A DNA stretch of 64,000 nt, taken from assembly GCF_040869045.1 (NCBI RefSeq), contig NC_090319.1, positions 176,860,645 to 176,924,644 on the forward strand, in the 5' to 3' direction. The notes beneath the pieces were generated by a model. The model was not told the DNA's origin, made no database searches, and was given only the letters and a program-made list of their open reading frames with translations. Made by a program: the position numbers and the translations under genes. The stretch's first letter is position 1, and each line of letters starts with the position of its first letter. This stretch comes from Eurosta solidaginis. Taxonomy: Eukaryota; Arthropoda; Insecta; Diptera; Tephritidae. Of the stretch, positions 1-11,793 are shown piece by piece.

Positions 1-1023
1 TTGCGGGAGAAGACTGCCTTCCCAATTCCTAACAGGTCATGGTATTAAATCATTAGGATGCCTCTTGGATTGTGCAATGCGCCACAAACTTTGGTTAGAC
101 TTTGTGATCCGGTATTATTTAAAATCCAATATCTTTGTTTATTTGGATGATCTATTGTTAAATTTTAAACAGCATTTACTTCAAATATCCGAAGTCTCCA
201 CGTTATTACGAAAGGCTGGCTTAACTATCAATGTTCAGAAGAGCTCATTTTGTTTAAGCCAAGTGAAATATTTAGAATATGTGGGAGGAAACGAAACTCT
301 CAAGGTTTATCCAGAAAAAGTCGCCGCGATCCCAGATTTTCCAATACCAAAAAAGTGCGCCAACTCAGAAAATTTTAAGGCATAGCAGGCTGGTATAAAC
401 GGTTCACCGATAACACATCGACCACAAAATTTCATTTAATCGAATTACTTGCAAAGAAAAGAATATTTTGTATGGAAGCAGAATCACAGAAGGCTTTTGA
501 TGCTCTTAAAACTAAGCCGACTTCAGCTCCGGTTCGAATTCACCGAAATTACAAAAGAACTTTTATCTTAGGAAGCTGACAGTTGTCACGAACGAGCGAA
601 TATGTCACAAAAGTTAAACAAAGCACAAAGAAAATTTTGTCACGGAGCTAGGGTGCTGGGCAGTCGTCTTAGCCATTCAAAAGTTTAGGATGTACATAGA
701 TGGGCATGACTTTGAAGTAGTGACAGATGGTGCAAGTTTGCGTTGGCTTATGCGGCAGAAATACTTAAGTGTAAGATTATCTAGGTGGGCATTTTACCGT
801 AGTACATCTCAAAGGCAAGGACAATAGTGTTATTGCAGACGCATTATCGCGGACGTACGAAGAAATGCCTTACAACGAAATTAATGAACTAGACCTCGAT
901 GTCATACCGAAAGTATATTTAAATTCCGATGAATCTAATTCTCCTAACTACGAAGAGTTGAAAAACAAATATAGAACCAAAAACTTTCCTGATTTTCAAA
1001 TCATTGACAATTATCGTTATCTT
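1..1023 (+). pseudogene. Ty3/Gypsy pol relic, RT to RNase H (left part)
   Basis: Remnant of a Ty3/Gypsy polyprotein, entered inside reverse transcriptase. Translation gives an RMPLGLCNAPQT-like block near 50-90, the catalytic box VYLDDLL near 139-159, the TINVQKSSFC thumb block near 225, then RNase H pieces: FCMEAESQKAFDALK near 468-510, an HDFEVVTDG block near 706-730 and KGKDNSVIADALSR near 810-855. Several frameshifts separate these blocks. The open segment 865-1074 is the linker before integrase and is cut by the PLE insertion after 1023; the integrase part resumes at 12010 in a compatible frame. Clade (Osvaldo/412-like) is uncertain. It cannot make a working enzyme. Confidence 0.85.
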
Positions 1024-1031
1024 TTGGGGTA

Positions 1032-1320
1032 TTTTTGCGATCAGTTCGATTATGTTCTTGGATTTTTTGAGTAGGCTAGTCTGATTTCATATTTCTGGGT
1101 ACAAATAAGGATTTATTTTACCTTTCACCAAACGTTTCGCTAAATATTTCAGCCTTTTCAGGGGCTACATTATTTTCATTTTCAAATAAATAAAGAAACA
1201 AATTGTCACAACACGTAGAAATTAACATGAAAACATTAAATTGCACTTACAAAAATATAGGACAATATGAACATACAAATAAAATATCGGTACCACCCTG
1301 CGTGGTAGTCTTGTCATTAC
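1032..1320 (-). repeat. PLE terminal repeat (pLTR), downstream copy
   Basis: About 285 bp closely matching 8495-8780 in the same orientation. Shared landmarks are the gtaggctagtctgat block, the gggtacaaataa block and the ggtaccaccctgcgtggt block. It lies after the GIY-YIG coding region, as expected for the 3' pLTR of a PLE read on the minus strand. Confidence 0.8.
1127..1167 (-). ncRNA. decayed hammerhead ribozyme motif in PLE terminal repeat
   Basis: On the minus strand the order is CCC, CTGAAAA (consensus CUGANGA with one change), a GGCTG hairpin arm, an AGC closing arm, GAAAC, then GTTTGG where GTC-GGG would be expected. Position in a PLE terminal repeat matches the known presence of hammerheads in PLEs. 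Two core changes make activity unlikely. Confidence 0.5.
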
Positions 1321-1842
1321 TAATTTTTTGATAAGGCATAATATGTATGCAGCAGCGATATTGTCGCTGTCCTCCTTTCTGTTCATCGTCTTTTGTCTGT
1401 TGTTTAAAATATGTAAGCTTTCAGGTGTGAATATCACCATCTCCCTTTTTTCTAATCAATAATTTTGGTGTTCGTGAAATCTGCTGTACGGCCACAGTTG
1501 AGTATGTGCTGTGTTTTTGTTTTTTAATTTCAGCTGCGTGTTCGGCAATGCGAACATCTAGCGCCCGCTTTGTCGTCCCAATGTATACTTTATCACAGTT
1601 CTCGTTCTCCTTTCCTTCAAATTCTATTTTTAATAGCACGTTTTTTGTTGTTGCTTTTCTATTGGAGTCTTTGGCTTTGTATAAATTTTGGAAAATGTAT
1701 TGTTGGATTTGTAAGCAAGAGTGATGTTTTGTTGTTTAATTATGTTGTGATCGACTATAGGACTGAGCTCAGGAATGTATGTCACACTGTGGTATTTCTT
1801 AGTGTCTGTTGTTGCTGCGTCTGGTAAATTTATGATGTGGTT
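1222..1842 (-). pseudogene. PLE GIY-YIG endonuclease domain, frameshifted
   Basis: C-terminal part of a Penelope-like polyprotein. Segment 1630-1842 carries the linker ending near LAYKSNNTFSKIYTKPKTP; 1421-1639 carries CDKVYIGTTKRALDVRIAEH, the GIY-YIG core (YIG with the following R and E-H residues); 1222-1440 carries ESLHILNNRQKTMNRKED and the terminal IAAAYILCL. The last two pieces are in different frames, so at least one frameshift lies near 1430. The same domain is uninterrupted in the second PLE at 30602-31012, which confirms the assignment. The RT lies upstream, beyond the LINE insertion, at 6568-8440. The family's endonuclease nicks target DNA; this copy is dead. Confidence 0.85.
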
Positions 1843-1852
1843 ACTGGTTTTC
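1842..1852. repeat. target-site duplication, left (LOA-like LINE)
   Basis: tactggttttc, identical to 6553-6563. Sequence on the outer side of both copies is PLE; inside is the LINE. Confidence 0.85.
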
Positions 1853-2973
1853 TGTCCGAGCACGCTCTGTGGAGCACGGCAAAGGCAGGATCTGAGTGTG
1901 GTACTGAGGGAAGCGTTAGGTCTCGTTTGAGGAGTCTTACCATCGTCAGCACCACCGAGGATGAACTCTCATCACTGGAGAGTGACGACGATGAAATAGA
2001 CTCCGAGGCTGAGAGCGTTCTGCTGAAGGACCAAGCCCAGATGTCAGGAACTGCGGAGGACAAAGGGTCAGAGTCGGAGAGGGTAAAAAGGGAGCAGAAA
2101 GCCCTGAAGGGCTACAAAAACTCTTCCTACTACCTTCGGAAGATGCAGAAGAAAGATCCTATTACTCTCACTGTGAGAGAAAAGGCTCTTCTTAAGAAAC
2201 ACAGAAAGGTAGTAGCAAAGTACAAAGCAACTAACGCTGCTAAAGCTGACGGCCAGAAAGCGTCAAACGATCAATGCAGGGACGCTAACCAAGCGTCCTC
2301 GTCCGGATCGATGGGCGCACAAGGCCGGAAGAGGATCAGATCCGATGAGGGACCTGAAAAGGACTCGAAAAAGCGGAAACCTCACGCTACCTTCGACTGC
2401 CCCTCAGATCTACAAGTAGCCATCATCGACAAAATCAACCCTGACGGGAAGATAACGCCGGAAATGTGGCTGCTTTTAGAAAGCAAGCTAATGGAGAGGA
2501 TTCTCGAGGCTGAAAGTGATGAGTAATCCTTCGACGGCGCGGGCTGGCAGAAGGGCGTCAAGGTCGTCGACTGCTGCAACAAAAAATCTGCGGATTTCTT
2601 AACGAAGGCAGTCCACGGCTTGGGCGCTCTTTGGCCGGGAGCACAGTTGGAGGTGATCTCTCGCTCCAGTTTACCGCTCCGTCCGGTGATCTCAGTATGG
2701 ATGCCACCTCCAGTAATGGCAACGTAGTTCATACTGAAACTACTGGGCAAGCACAATAAAGAGCTGAAGGTAGACCAATGGCAGGTGGTCTCGATGACCC
2801 CTTCCAAGACAAGGGCGGGCAGCGACCTACTGATCGCAATCGATCAAACGGCGCTGCAAGCCATAAAGAGGCTCAAAGGGGTCGTTAGGTTTGGGCTGTG
2901 CTCCCTCAAGGTCTTTGTGCCTGTTGACAGGCCAGATGCCACAAAGGGAGAAACTCGCGGTGGTGCAGATTAA
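1853..2973 (+). pseudogene. LOA-like LINE ORF1, DUF4780-like
   Basis: Open to 2526, then continuing in other frames to about 2973. The frame is open from 1837, but that start (GTG) lies in the duplicated target; the first in-frame ATG is at 2041, so the protein start is unsettled. Residues run from an acidic Ser/Asp/Glu-rich stretch (1950-2030) through a Lys/Arg-rich stretch (2100-2390) to FDCPSDLQVAIIDKINPDGKITPEMW (2393-2470). After the stop at 2524-2526 the continuing domain can be followed in shifted frames, ending near TRAGSDLLIAIDQTALQAIKR (2806-2870). It probably bound element RNA. DUF4780 membership is my recollection of this family and needs a profile search. Confidence 0.65.
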
Positions 2974-5900
2974 CTTGCACCACTCAGCTTCCACCTCGCT
3001 CGACCTAACGAAATACATTGCAGATAACGGAGTGGCCATAGCTCTAATCCAAGAACTCTGGCTGGTTAGGGGCAGGGTTTGCGGAATAAGGCTAGACGGC
3101 TACCGTCTACTTGCACCACAAGAGGGTAAAATTAGAGCATGCATTAAGCTAAGAAAAATATTAATCTATTTATCTCTACACAGCACTGCAACGGAGACCT
3201 CGTCACTGTAGTATGCGTACAAAAGCAGGGGCGCAAGCTGCTGCTATTGTCCGCATACTTCCCGTACGAGGGGGACACGCCACCACCGACACCGGCCTTG
3301 TCATCGGCTGCGACGCCAACGGACATCATGGCTTATGGGGAAGCAGCGACACAAACGCAAGAGGTGAGTCCATTCTAGACTACTTACTACTAACCTAATT
3401 GTATGCAACAAAGGCAACCAGCAACGTTTAGGAATAGAATTAGAGAGGAAGTCATAGATATCACCCTGGCAACAGACTCTCCCACTGTAAGAATCGATGA
3501 CTAGAGAGTGTCAGACACATGCTCCTTCTCAGACCACAGTAGGATGCTCTTCAACATCGATCTTGAAGTGGAAGTTCCACGGCTATATAGAAATCCAAGA
3601 AAAACAGACGGGAACAAATATTCTGAAGTAGTACCTTACAAACTGGCGTCCACGGAAATGGAAGTCAGGCGGGGAGCTAATAATATAGACAGAGTGGTAA
3701 ACCGACTGAAAACGATATTGACGAGCACTTGAACTCTGTTGTCCCCTTACTAGACCACGGGTAAGACCTAGAACTACGTGGAGGAACACAGAGCTAAGCC
3801 AACTCAGGTCAACAACAAGAAAACCCTTCAACAAAGCCAAACATAGCCGGCTGGAAGAGGACTGGGATGCCTACTTATGTAGCTTTAACAAATACAAAAG
3901 CTGCATCAAGAAGGCAAAAAGCATATCATGGAAACAATACTGTGAGAACTTGGCGACGACAAATGAGGCATAAAGACTTCGCAAAATACTATCAGGATCT
4001 AGTTCAGCCTATAGTAGAGTAAGGAAGTCTGATGGCTCATGACCGTCTCCAGTCAGGAAACTCTAGAGGTCTTGATGGAGACACACTTTCCTGGATGCAC
4101 GGATACGACAGGCACGACGATGCCAGAAAACCGCGCATACCCCCCGGAAACCGACGTCACGGACATCGTTGACCGGAATAAAATATCACGGGCTATAAAA
4201 TCATTCGAATCCTACAAATAGGCGGGAGGATGGTGTGCTACCGGTTATGTTACAAGCCGCTTGTGACGAACTGATACCATATCTACATGGCATCTTTTCA
4301 AGATGCCTGAAAGATGGTTATGTACCCGAAGCCTGGAGAAATGTACGGGTGGTTTTCATTCCCAAAGCAGGAAAACTTAACCACTCGCAAGCCAAAGACT
4401 ATAGACCAATTAGCCTCTCCACCTTTATCCTTAAAACACTGGAGAGACTTATCGATCTACACATTAGGGAAAATGCCAATCTTTGGCAGATAGATGCAGC
4501 ACAGCATGCATACCAGAAAGGCAAAACAGTTGCAAGTGCCCTTCATGAGGCAGTCAGTGCCAGCGAGAACTCACTAACCTGCAAGGAATACACGTTGGCA
4601 GCTTTCCTCGATAGCCTCGGAGGCCATCTGCAAGGCTCTTACGCGATATGGAGCCCAAAGCTCTATAGTTGCATGGATCGATTCTACGCTTAGGAGTAGA
4701 GTTGTCAACGCGACTTCAGTGACTGGTTCTATTGGCAAAATGACCACCAGAGGCACCCACCAGGCGGGGTGCTATCGCCTCTTCTCTGGATACTGGTGGT
4801 CAACGAAATTCTTGAAATCTGTAGGAGAAAAGGAAGAAAGGTAGTTGCATACGCCGATGACTTAGTGATTCTGATCACAGGCAAATTCTTGCAAACCATC
4901 AGCGAACTCATGGAATCGGCACTTTGCGACATTTCGCGATGGGCAGGGCAAAATGGGCTGGGGGTAAACCCAACAAAAACCGAACTTGTCCTGTTCACGA
5001 CAAAGACAAAGATACCCTCCTTTAACTTACCGAGGCTAAACGGCACAATGTTAAAACTATCTTCGGAAGCGAAATATCTTGGAATTATACTCGATTCCAA
5101 GTTAAACTGGAGAAGGCACGTTGAGATGGGATCAAAGAAAGCTCTAGCAGCATACTACGCGTGCAAAAGGGCTTTTGGGCGGAACTGAGGACGAGCACCA
5201 CACGTCATTCATGGCATGAAAGCCGCTAGACAAAAAGAGTAATCAGCAAAGGATCGGGAATGTCTTTTAATGTCAGGCCCCGTGAGCAGCGCACCTCAGG
5301 AAGCGCTAAATGTCATCTTTCACTTGACGCCTCTAAAAGTGTTCGTGCAGGGATTAGCCGCTAAAGGAGCTCTACGACTAAGAGGATCCAACATGTGGAA
5401 CACAGCTAAGCACGGAAACGCGACGATTCTGGACGATATGAAGAAGGGGCAATTAAACGGAATAATAACCGACCTAACATCCAAAACAGACCACATCACA
5501 GGGGTTTTGGACTTCCAGGTTCAGAACATACGATATCCTGCAAGGGAGGAATGGGAAGTAGGCCTAGTCGGCAGGAGCATCACAATATACACCGACGACT
5601 AGAAATGGAAAAGGGAACTGGAGCTGAGATGTACTCGACACGTCTAGAGCTAAGCCAATCACTCCGACTTCCTAGCGCATGCAGTGTATTCTAAGCCGAG
5701 GTCTATGCCATAGACAGAGCGGCAAAGCTGCTCCAAAATAGCGCGGTCTCCAACACCGACGTAACAATCTTTGTTGACAGCCAAGCCGCCTTAAGGGCAT
5801 TAGAGTCCAACATGATAAAATCGGACTTCGTGCGGAGGTGTAGAACCTCTCTGGCTTCTATAAGCCATCTCAGTGTCTCCCTTTGCTGGGTCCCTGGCCA

Positions 5901-6433
5901 CAGCGGTATTGAAGAGTATGAACTCGCGGATGAGATGGCTAGGAAAGGTTCCGAATTAGACATAAGTGAGGTGGACAGCTCGGTCCGACCGCCGCTGAGT
6001 TGTCTCCTGGGGAGAATCGACGAATATGAGAACAGGGCAACGGGCTTGCTATGGACCAATAGGGTTGACTGCGAAGTCTTAAGGTCCTTATGGCCATGCT
6101 TGGATAGAAAGGGCACCAGCTACCTTCTCAATCTGAACAAATCTGCGGTGAGGGTGCTAACGGGTGTCATCACAGGTCATTGTGCTATCGCACCAATGCT
6201 CCGACGGTGACGAATACCAATAAGCTCCCTCTGCAGAAGCTGTCAGGATGAGGAGGAAGAGGAGTCGATGTACCACTTTCTCTGCCGATGCCCGGCGCTT
6301 CAAAGACGAAGGCTCAGATTTCTGGGCTCACGCTTCTTCGACAGCCTGGCAGAGGTTGGGAGGGTGGCCGCCTCGCTTCTTCTTGGGTTCATCAAGGAAA
6401 GAAAGCGGTTCGTTGAGAACCGCTAGGAGGTAA
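2950..6433 (+). pseudogene. LOA-like LINE ORF2: endonuclease, RT, RNase H
   Basis: Decayed ORF2. Endonuclease begins with EKLAVVQINLHHSASTSLDL near 2950-3010, followed by IALIQELW (3040-3062) and VIGCDANGHHGLWGS (3300-3350). RT blocks: WRNVRVVFIPKAGK and YRPISLSTFILKTLERL (4335-4455), then VVAYADDLVIL (4841-4875), with the YADD box intact, and TKTELVLF (4973-5000). RNase H: IFVDSQAALRALESNMIKSDF (5769-5830) and WVPGHSGIEEYELADEMA (5889-5942). The end has a Cys/His cluster (near 6230-6300) and the LLGFIKERKRFVENR block (6380-6426). Several stops and shifts rule out activity. Confidence 0.8.
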
Positions 6434-6552
6434 TGTGGCTAAACGAATTTGCTGCCACCCTGTACTTACTGAGGGCACTCACAATGGACAAAAATGTCTC
6501 CGAGTGGAAGTGTGGGTATCGCCCACGCACGCCCTCTTAACCTAACCTAACC

Positions 6553-6563
6553 TACTGGTTTTC
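6553..6563. repeat. target-site duplication, right (LOA-like LINE)
   Basis: tactggttttc, exact copy of 1842-1852, directly after the taacctaacc tail. Confidence 0.85.
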
Positions 6564-6567
6564 ACGA

Positions 6568-8440
6568 TCGCCTGGTTGATCAATTCGTGTATTAGGTGGT
6601 TGGGGTAATTATTATTTCTTAAAATCAAATGTATCTTCTGTTTTTTGGCGTCATGGAAATCTTAATGGCTTATGGTCAGTATCTTATTTATCAGATTCTT
6701 CGCTGTGTTGATTTTGTATTTGGTTGGTTGGGAGGAGAAAAAATTAATGAGGCGGCCAGAGGACTTTTTGAGTATAAATATAATTTAATATTATTGTTTC
6801 CTCTGTGTATACGAACATCAAGGAAAGGAATGCTCGCGTTTTCCTCAATTTCCATGGTGAACTGGATTTTATGGTGGTATTTGTTTAACGTCTCTAGAAT
6901 TATATTCACGTCACTGCGTTTTGCTATTGCGAAAACATCGTCTACATATTTAATAATAAGTGTCAATTCAATATTGTGTTGTTGTTTGAGCTTCGAGATG
7001 GTGTTGTCAAAAAGGTCGCCCATAATCATATCAGCGATTGTCGGTGAAAGCGGGTTGCCCATAGGTATTCCATGAGTCTGACTGTATAGTTTCTTATTGC
7101 ACATGAAGTAATTATTTTCTCTCAGCTAAAAATCTAGAATTTGTTGAAACTTAGCTTTTGTTATTTTTGTTGTGTTTTGTATTTGGTCCCATTTTTTCAT
7201 TATAATTTCTGTATATAACATTGTCGGTGTATTTGTCTTTTAAATTAAACGTATTTTTCACATTATGCTCTTCAGATATGATTATTTTAAGTATTTGTCC
7301 CATGTATTTTGACAGACTGTAACAGGGTACCATGAACGATTACGCAATTCGACCCAAGGGAACCTGTGGTTTGTGAATTTTTGGCAGCCCATACAGCCTT
7401 GGCGCCGCCGCGGCCGTGCCGGTTAATTGCTGCTTATCTCTTTTATTGATTTGCTTTGTTTTGTAAAGTTCGTCTACTATTTTGTTGTTTTTAATTTGTA
7501 GTATATCTGTTGGATCAGCTCATATGGGTTTGTATGTATTTTTTCTTCTAATAATTTGTTCATTTTGTCTTTGTATTGGGATTCGTACATTGCTACCGTC
7601 TTGTTTCAATAGTCTGCATCTGTGATAACAATGTTAGCGTGGGATTTGAGAAACGCTTTTGTTTTATTAAATGCAGCGAGTATGAATTTTTCTGTGGAAT
7701 TCTGTTTGATGTTTCGTTTAAAAAGTAATATGCTGTTGCTCACCTTATTTCTCGCTATTTAATTTTCTTTTTTGTCTTTTATGCCCATGATTATATGCTC
7801 CGTTTCCGCTATGATACGTATTGGTGAGAAACTCTTACTTGTTTTTGGTATCGCGAACTTTTTTCCGAGAGAAAGTAACAATTTTACTTCCTTAGGAAAA
7901 ACGATGTAGGTTTTGTTCACGAACCAAATATTGCTTTTACCTATTCCCAGTTTCCTCATCTGCTCCTGTTTTAGTCTTTCTAGCTTTGAATTGTGTTGCT
8001 TGGGTTTCTTTTGTAGTCTTCTGGCTTTGGATGGGTTGCTTTTTCATAAAATCGTCAAACTCTGAAGGGTTTAAATTTGCTTTGAGTTGTTGTTGTGCAT
8101 GATATAGTAGATCTTTCGTTGTTTTTATGTTGATATTTGTTTATGTTATGTCAATGTTAAGTGTTTTTGTTAAAAATAGACGTGTGCAGTTTTCCATTTG
8201 TTTTTTTAATTTTTTCGGATGTTGTGTTAATTGTTACATTCCTCATTGGATTTGTGCGGTAGTTGGGTTAAGTCCGTACTATTTATAACGCAGTAGAAAT
8301 TTAAGTTGCTCTGTTTGTTTCGCCAATTTGTGTTTCTGTTTGCTGTAGTGTTTCAATGTTATACGTGTATCTGCTCAGTGTTTGAACTTCGTATGTTTGT
8401 AGAAGTATTTCATATTGAATTTATGCTGTTTTTGGAAAAT
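6568..8440 (-). pseudogene. Penelope-like reverse transcriptase
   Basis: Read from high to low coordinates. An N-terminal block with KSNIWFVNKTYIVFPKEVKLLL lies at 7759-7959. A KIHKPQVPL-like block near 7350-7400 and YSLSKYMGQILKIIISEEHN at 7250-7330 follow. The longest clean segment, 6691-7104, holds QTHGIPMGNPLSPTIADM and the catalytic KYVDDVFAI, then the LDVRIHR block. These are hallmarks of PLE RT, which is related to telomerase RT and joined to a GIY-YIG domain (1222-1842). The coding region is broken by stops, frameshifts and the LOA-like LINE. Confidence 0.85.
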
Positions 8441-8494
8441 AATAAATTGTCTGCGTTATATCGGCAGGCCTTTAGCAATTAAATTTTGTTGTAC

Positions 8495-8780
8495 TTTTGC
8501 GATCGGTTCGATTATGTTCTTGGTTTTTTTGAGTAGGCTAGTCTGATCTCATATTTTTGGGTACAAATAAAGATTTACTTTACCTTTCGCCCGACGTTTC
8601 GCGAATATTTCAGCCTTTTCTGGGGCTACACTATTTTTATTTTCAAATAAATAAAGAAACAAATTGTCACAACACATAGAAATTAACATGAAAACATTAA
8701 ATTACTCTTACAACAATATAGGACAATATGAACATACAAATAAAATATCGGTACCACCCTGCGTGGTGTCTTATCATTAC
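8495..8780 (-). repeat. PLE terminal repeat (pLTR), upstream copy
   Basis: Direct copy of 1032-1320. It is followed by the RTE-like LINE at 8781 and faces an inverted copy at 11794-12009. Confidence 0.8.
8589..8629 (-). ncRNA. decayed hammerhead ribozyme motif in PLE terminal repeat
   Basis: Minus-strand order CCC, CAGAAAA (consensus CUGANGA, two changes), hairpin arm, GCGAAAC, GTC, GGG. The cleavage triplet GTC and the GGG/CCC stem I are kept, but the first core box is damaged. Confidence 0.5.
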
Positions 8781-11700
8781 TTGGAGGGTGGAGCCGTGTG
8801 TTGAAGTCCACGAAAGTGGGGAAAGCTGACCGCCATTCACCTGGGAATGGCCAGAGCGATTCTTTTCCATGCGGTTCAAGTAGCTCACTACTTCCGGTCG
8901 CTTGCGGCCAAGTATCCTCGGGGTAGCCACTAAACATCCATTTAATGTTGAGCTAATGTGAGAAAGCGACAACCTGGCTAGGCCACTCTGACATAATCGG
9001 TTTAAGGGCTTGCCGGGGGTCTCCATCGGCAGCGTCTGTTCACCACTAGGTGTGGCTGCAAGCGGGCGTTTGTCTTGGAGCAAGCGGCTCGCTATATAAA
9101 CGTGCAAGTAATATTTCACCCCCGCTTAGCGGGTTGTGCGCTGGGCTGGGACCCACCAGGTCGTACCATACTCCAATGAAAAGCAGCAAAAATCCTCGGA
9201 TAAAAAGAACACTCTCCATTGATGACGACCATGGCAAACGTTTGAAAGACAATGATTTGAGGGCATGCACCTGGAACGTCCGCTCCTGAATGGGATTGGT
9301 GCAGATGCCCGGCTGGTTGATGTCCTCGTCAAAGCAAAATCTGACATCACCGCCATTCAAGAAATGCGCTGGACGAAGCAAGAAAGAAAGAAGATTAAAA
9401 ATTGTGACATCTAATGGAGTGGCCATACAAATAAGCGCAGTTTCGGCGTCGGATTCGTGGTGGGAGAGAGACTTTGTCGCCAAGTATTAGCGTTCACGCC
9501 TTTCGACGAGCGCCTCGCCGCTTCCCGAATAAAAGCAAATTTTGTAATATATAACACGATGAGGTGAAAGATGCTTTTTATGAACAATGAGAGCGCACAT
9601 ACGAGCGCTGCCTCCGCCATGATATAAAAGTCGTGCTTGGCGACTTTAACGCCAGGGTGGCCAAAGAAGGTGTTTTTGACTACGGTCGGAAAGTTCAGCC
9701 GGCTCCTAATGGACTGAGGCTGATTGACTTTCCCGGTGCTCGAAACATGATCATATCCTGCACGAGGTTCATGCATAAAAATATACATCAAGCTACATGG
9801 ATGTCCCCCGATCGAAATACTCGGAATCAGTTCGATCACGTTGTGATAGACGGACGGCATGCCTCCAGTGTTTTAGATGTGCGCACGATCCGAGGACCTA
9901 ACATCGAATCGGACCATTATCTCGTCGCAGCCAAAATACGCACTAGCCTCTGCGTGGCTAAAAACAAGGAACTAAAACACAAGGAAAGCTAGTCTTCGAA
10001 AGCCTGCAATCGCAACAGGCTGCCAATGATTTCGCAACTCGACTGTCACACCTGCTCTATGAGAGCACAACTCAGCCTGAAGGAATACAGGAGCAGTGGG
10101 AACATATTTCCAAAGCATTTCGTACTGCCGCCGAGGAAAAAAATGGTTACCGGCGGCCACGGAAAAACAACTGGTACGATGAAGAATGCCGCGTTACAAC
10201 CGAAAGAAAAGGTGCTGCCTACAGGGCTACGTTAAAAGCGAGCGCAGAGGATTGTGTCAACGCTACCGCAATTTAAAAAGGGAAGCGAGACCCCTTTTCA
10301 GAAGAAAAAAGCAGAGGCAGAAAGGCGTGAGTGCGAGGAGCTTGAGCTGCTAGCCTCCAGGAATAACGCCTGCATGCATCAGTTTCTTCACAAAATATGG
10401 GCGGCCGAGTGTATGCCCGACGATTGGAATCTAAGTGTCCTTTGCCCAGTCCACAAGAAGGGGGATACTGCAAACTGCACCAACTATCGCAGAATCAGCC
10501 TTTCTGAATATCAGATATAATGTCCTGTCAAGTTTATTGGGCGGAAGATTGAAGCCCACCGCGAAGCAACTGATTGGACCTTATCAGTGCGGCTTCAGAC
10601 CTGGTAAATCTACCATCGACCAGATTTTCACAATGCGCCAAATCTTCGAAAAAGCCGCGAAAAAAGAATCGACACACATCACCTCTTCATCGATTTTAAA
10701 GCCGCCTTCGACTGTACGAAAAGGAGCTGCCTATATGCCGCTATGTCTGAATTTGGTTTCCCTGCAATTATACGGCTGTGCAAAATGACGTTGAGCAACA
10801 CCATCAGCTTAGTCAGAATTAGGAAGGACCTCTCCGAGCCGTTCGAAACTAAGCGAGGTTCCTGACAGGGTGACCCCCTATCGTGCGATTTCTTTAATTT
10901 GATGCTGGAGAAAATTATACTAGCTGGAGAACTTAACCGCTCTGGAATAAAATTCTATAAAAGCGTGCAATTACTGGCGTATGCCGATGACATTGATATC
11001 ATCGGCCTAAACACCCGCGCCGTTAGTTCTGCTTACTCCAAACTGGAAGAAGGAGCGGTAAAAATGGGTTTGATGGTGATTGAGAACAAAACGAAGTACC
11101 TGCTGTCATTGAGCAAAGAGTCAGCTCATATGAGCCATGGCAACCACGCTACTGTTGGCAGCCATAATTTCGAAAAAGTGAAATACTTCGTTTATTTGGG
11201 AACCAGCATCAACACTAGCAACAACATCAGATCTGAAAAACAGCGAAGAATCACTCTGGCCAATAAATGCTACTTTGGACTAGGTAGGCAATTGAAAAGT
11301 AAAGTCCTCTCTCGGCAAACGAAAATCTTACTCTACAAGTCACTTATCGTACCCGTCCTGCTATATGGGGTAGAAGCATGGACCATGACAACAGCAGATG
11401 AAGCGGCTCTGGGAGTATTCGAGAGAAAAGTTATTCGAAAGATTTATGAACCTCTACGCGTTGGCCATGGCGAGTACCCAAGAAGATTTAACGATGACCT
11501 GTACGAGCTATACGTAGACATCAAAATAGTCCAGCGAATTAAAACGCAGCAGCTGCGCTGGCTAGGTCATGTTATGCGAATGAATGATGACGCTCCGGTG
11601 AAGAAAGTGTTTCTATCGGAACTCGCCTATGGAAGCCGAGGTAGAGGGCGGGCCTACTCCGTTAGAAGGACCAGGTGGAAAACGATTTAAACTTTTTTTG

Positions 11701-11793
11701 GTGTGACCAATTAGCAGAGAGACGAAGCAACTGGCGCGCCTTGTTGGACGGCCATAACCGCTTAAACGGTTAAGCACCATTTAATTAAGTAAG
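8781..11793 (+). mobile_element. RTE-like non-LTR retrotransposon
   Basis: About 3.0 kb, the usual size for the RTE group. A leader of about 270-500 bp has no clear product; the coding region follows, and the 3' end is a short taattaagtaag tail, typical of RTE/BovB-type ends. It sits exactly between two PLE terminal repeats in opposite orientation. I see no target-site duplication. Confidence 0.7.
9050..11690 (+). pseudogene. RTE-like endonuclease-RT polyprotein, broken
   Basis: Endonuclease pieces: LRACTWNVRS (9258-9289), ADITAIQEMRW-like remnants (9325-9375), VLGDFNAR (9631-9655), HQATWMSPDRNTRNQFDHVVIDGRH (9786-9860) and ESDHYLVAAKIR (9907-9942). RT pieces: WNLSVLCPVHKKGDTANCTNYR (10425-10490), QCGFRPGKSTIDQIFTMRQIFEKA (10585-10655), and the last long frame 10899-11690 with the catalytic LLAYADDIDII (10971-11005), VPVLLYGVEAW (11350-11380) and LRWLGHVMRM (11554-11583). 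The APE-type endonuclease, absence of RNase H and the LGHVMRM end fit RTE. Frameshifts and stops occur throughout the first two thirds. Confidence 0.8.

Larger units (their letters stand above)
1853..6552 (+). mobile_element. LOA-like non-LTR retrotransposon, full length but degenerate
   Basis: A 4.7-kb LINE bounded by an 11-bp target-site duplication and inserted in the PLE between its RT and its endonuclease. Order: ORF1 with an acidic start and basic middle, apurinic endonuclease, RT, RNase H, Cys/His tail, and a 3' end made of taacc repeats (6538-6552). RNase H plus an ORF1 resembling the DUF4780 type, without CCHC knuckles, point to the LOA/Bilbo group; R1 or I clades are alternatives. 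Both ORFs are broken by stops and frameshifts. Confidence 0.8.

Noticed and set aside
1421..1827. Plus-strand frames with hydrophobic, signal-like stretches (1506-1724, 1570-1827)
   Set aside because: They lie antisense to the PLE GIY-YIG coding region, which has recognisable motifs on the minus strand.
6500..6552. Telomere-like taacc repeats
   Set aside because: Only about three units, exactly at the 3' end of a LINE and next to its target-site duplication, so they are the element's tail.
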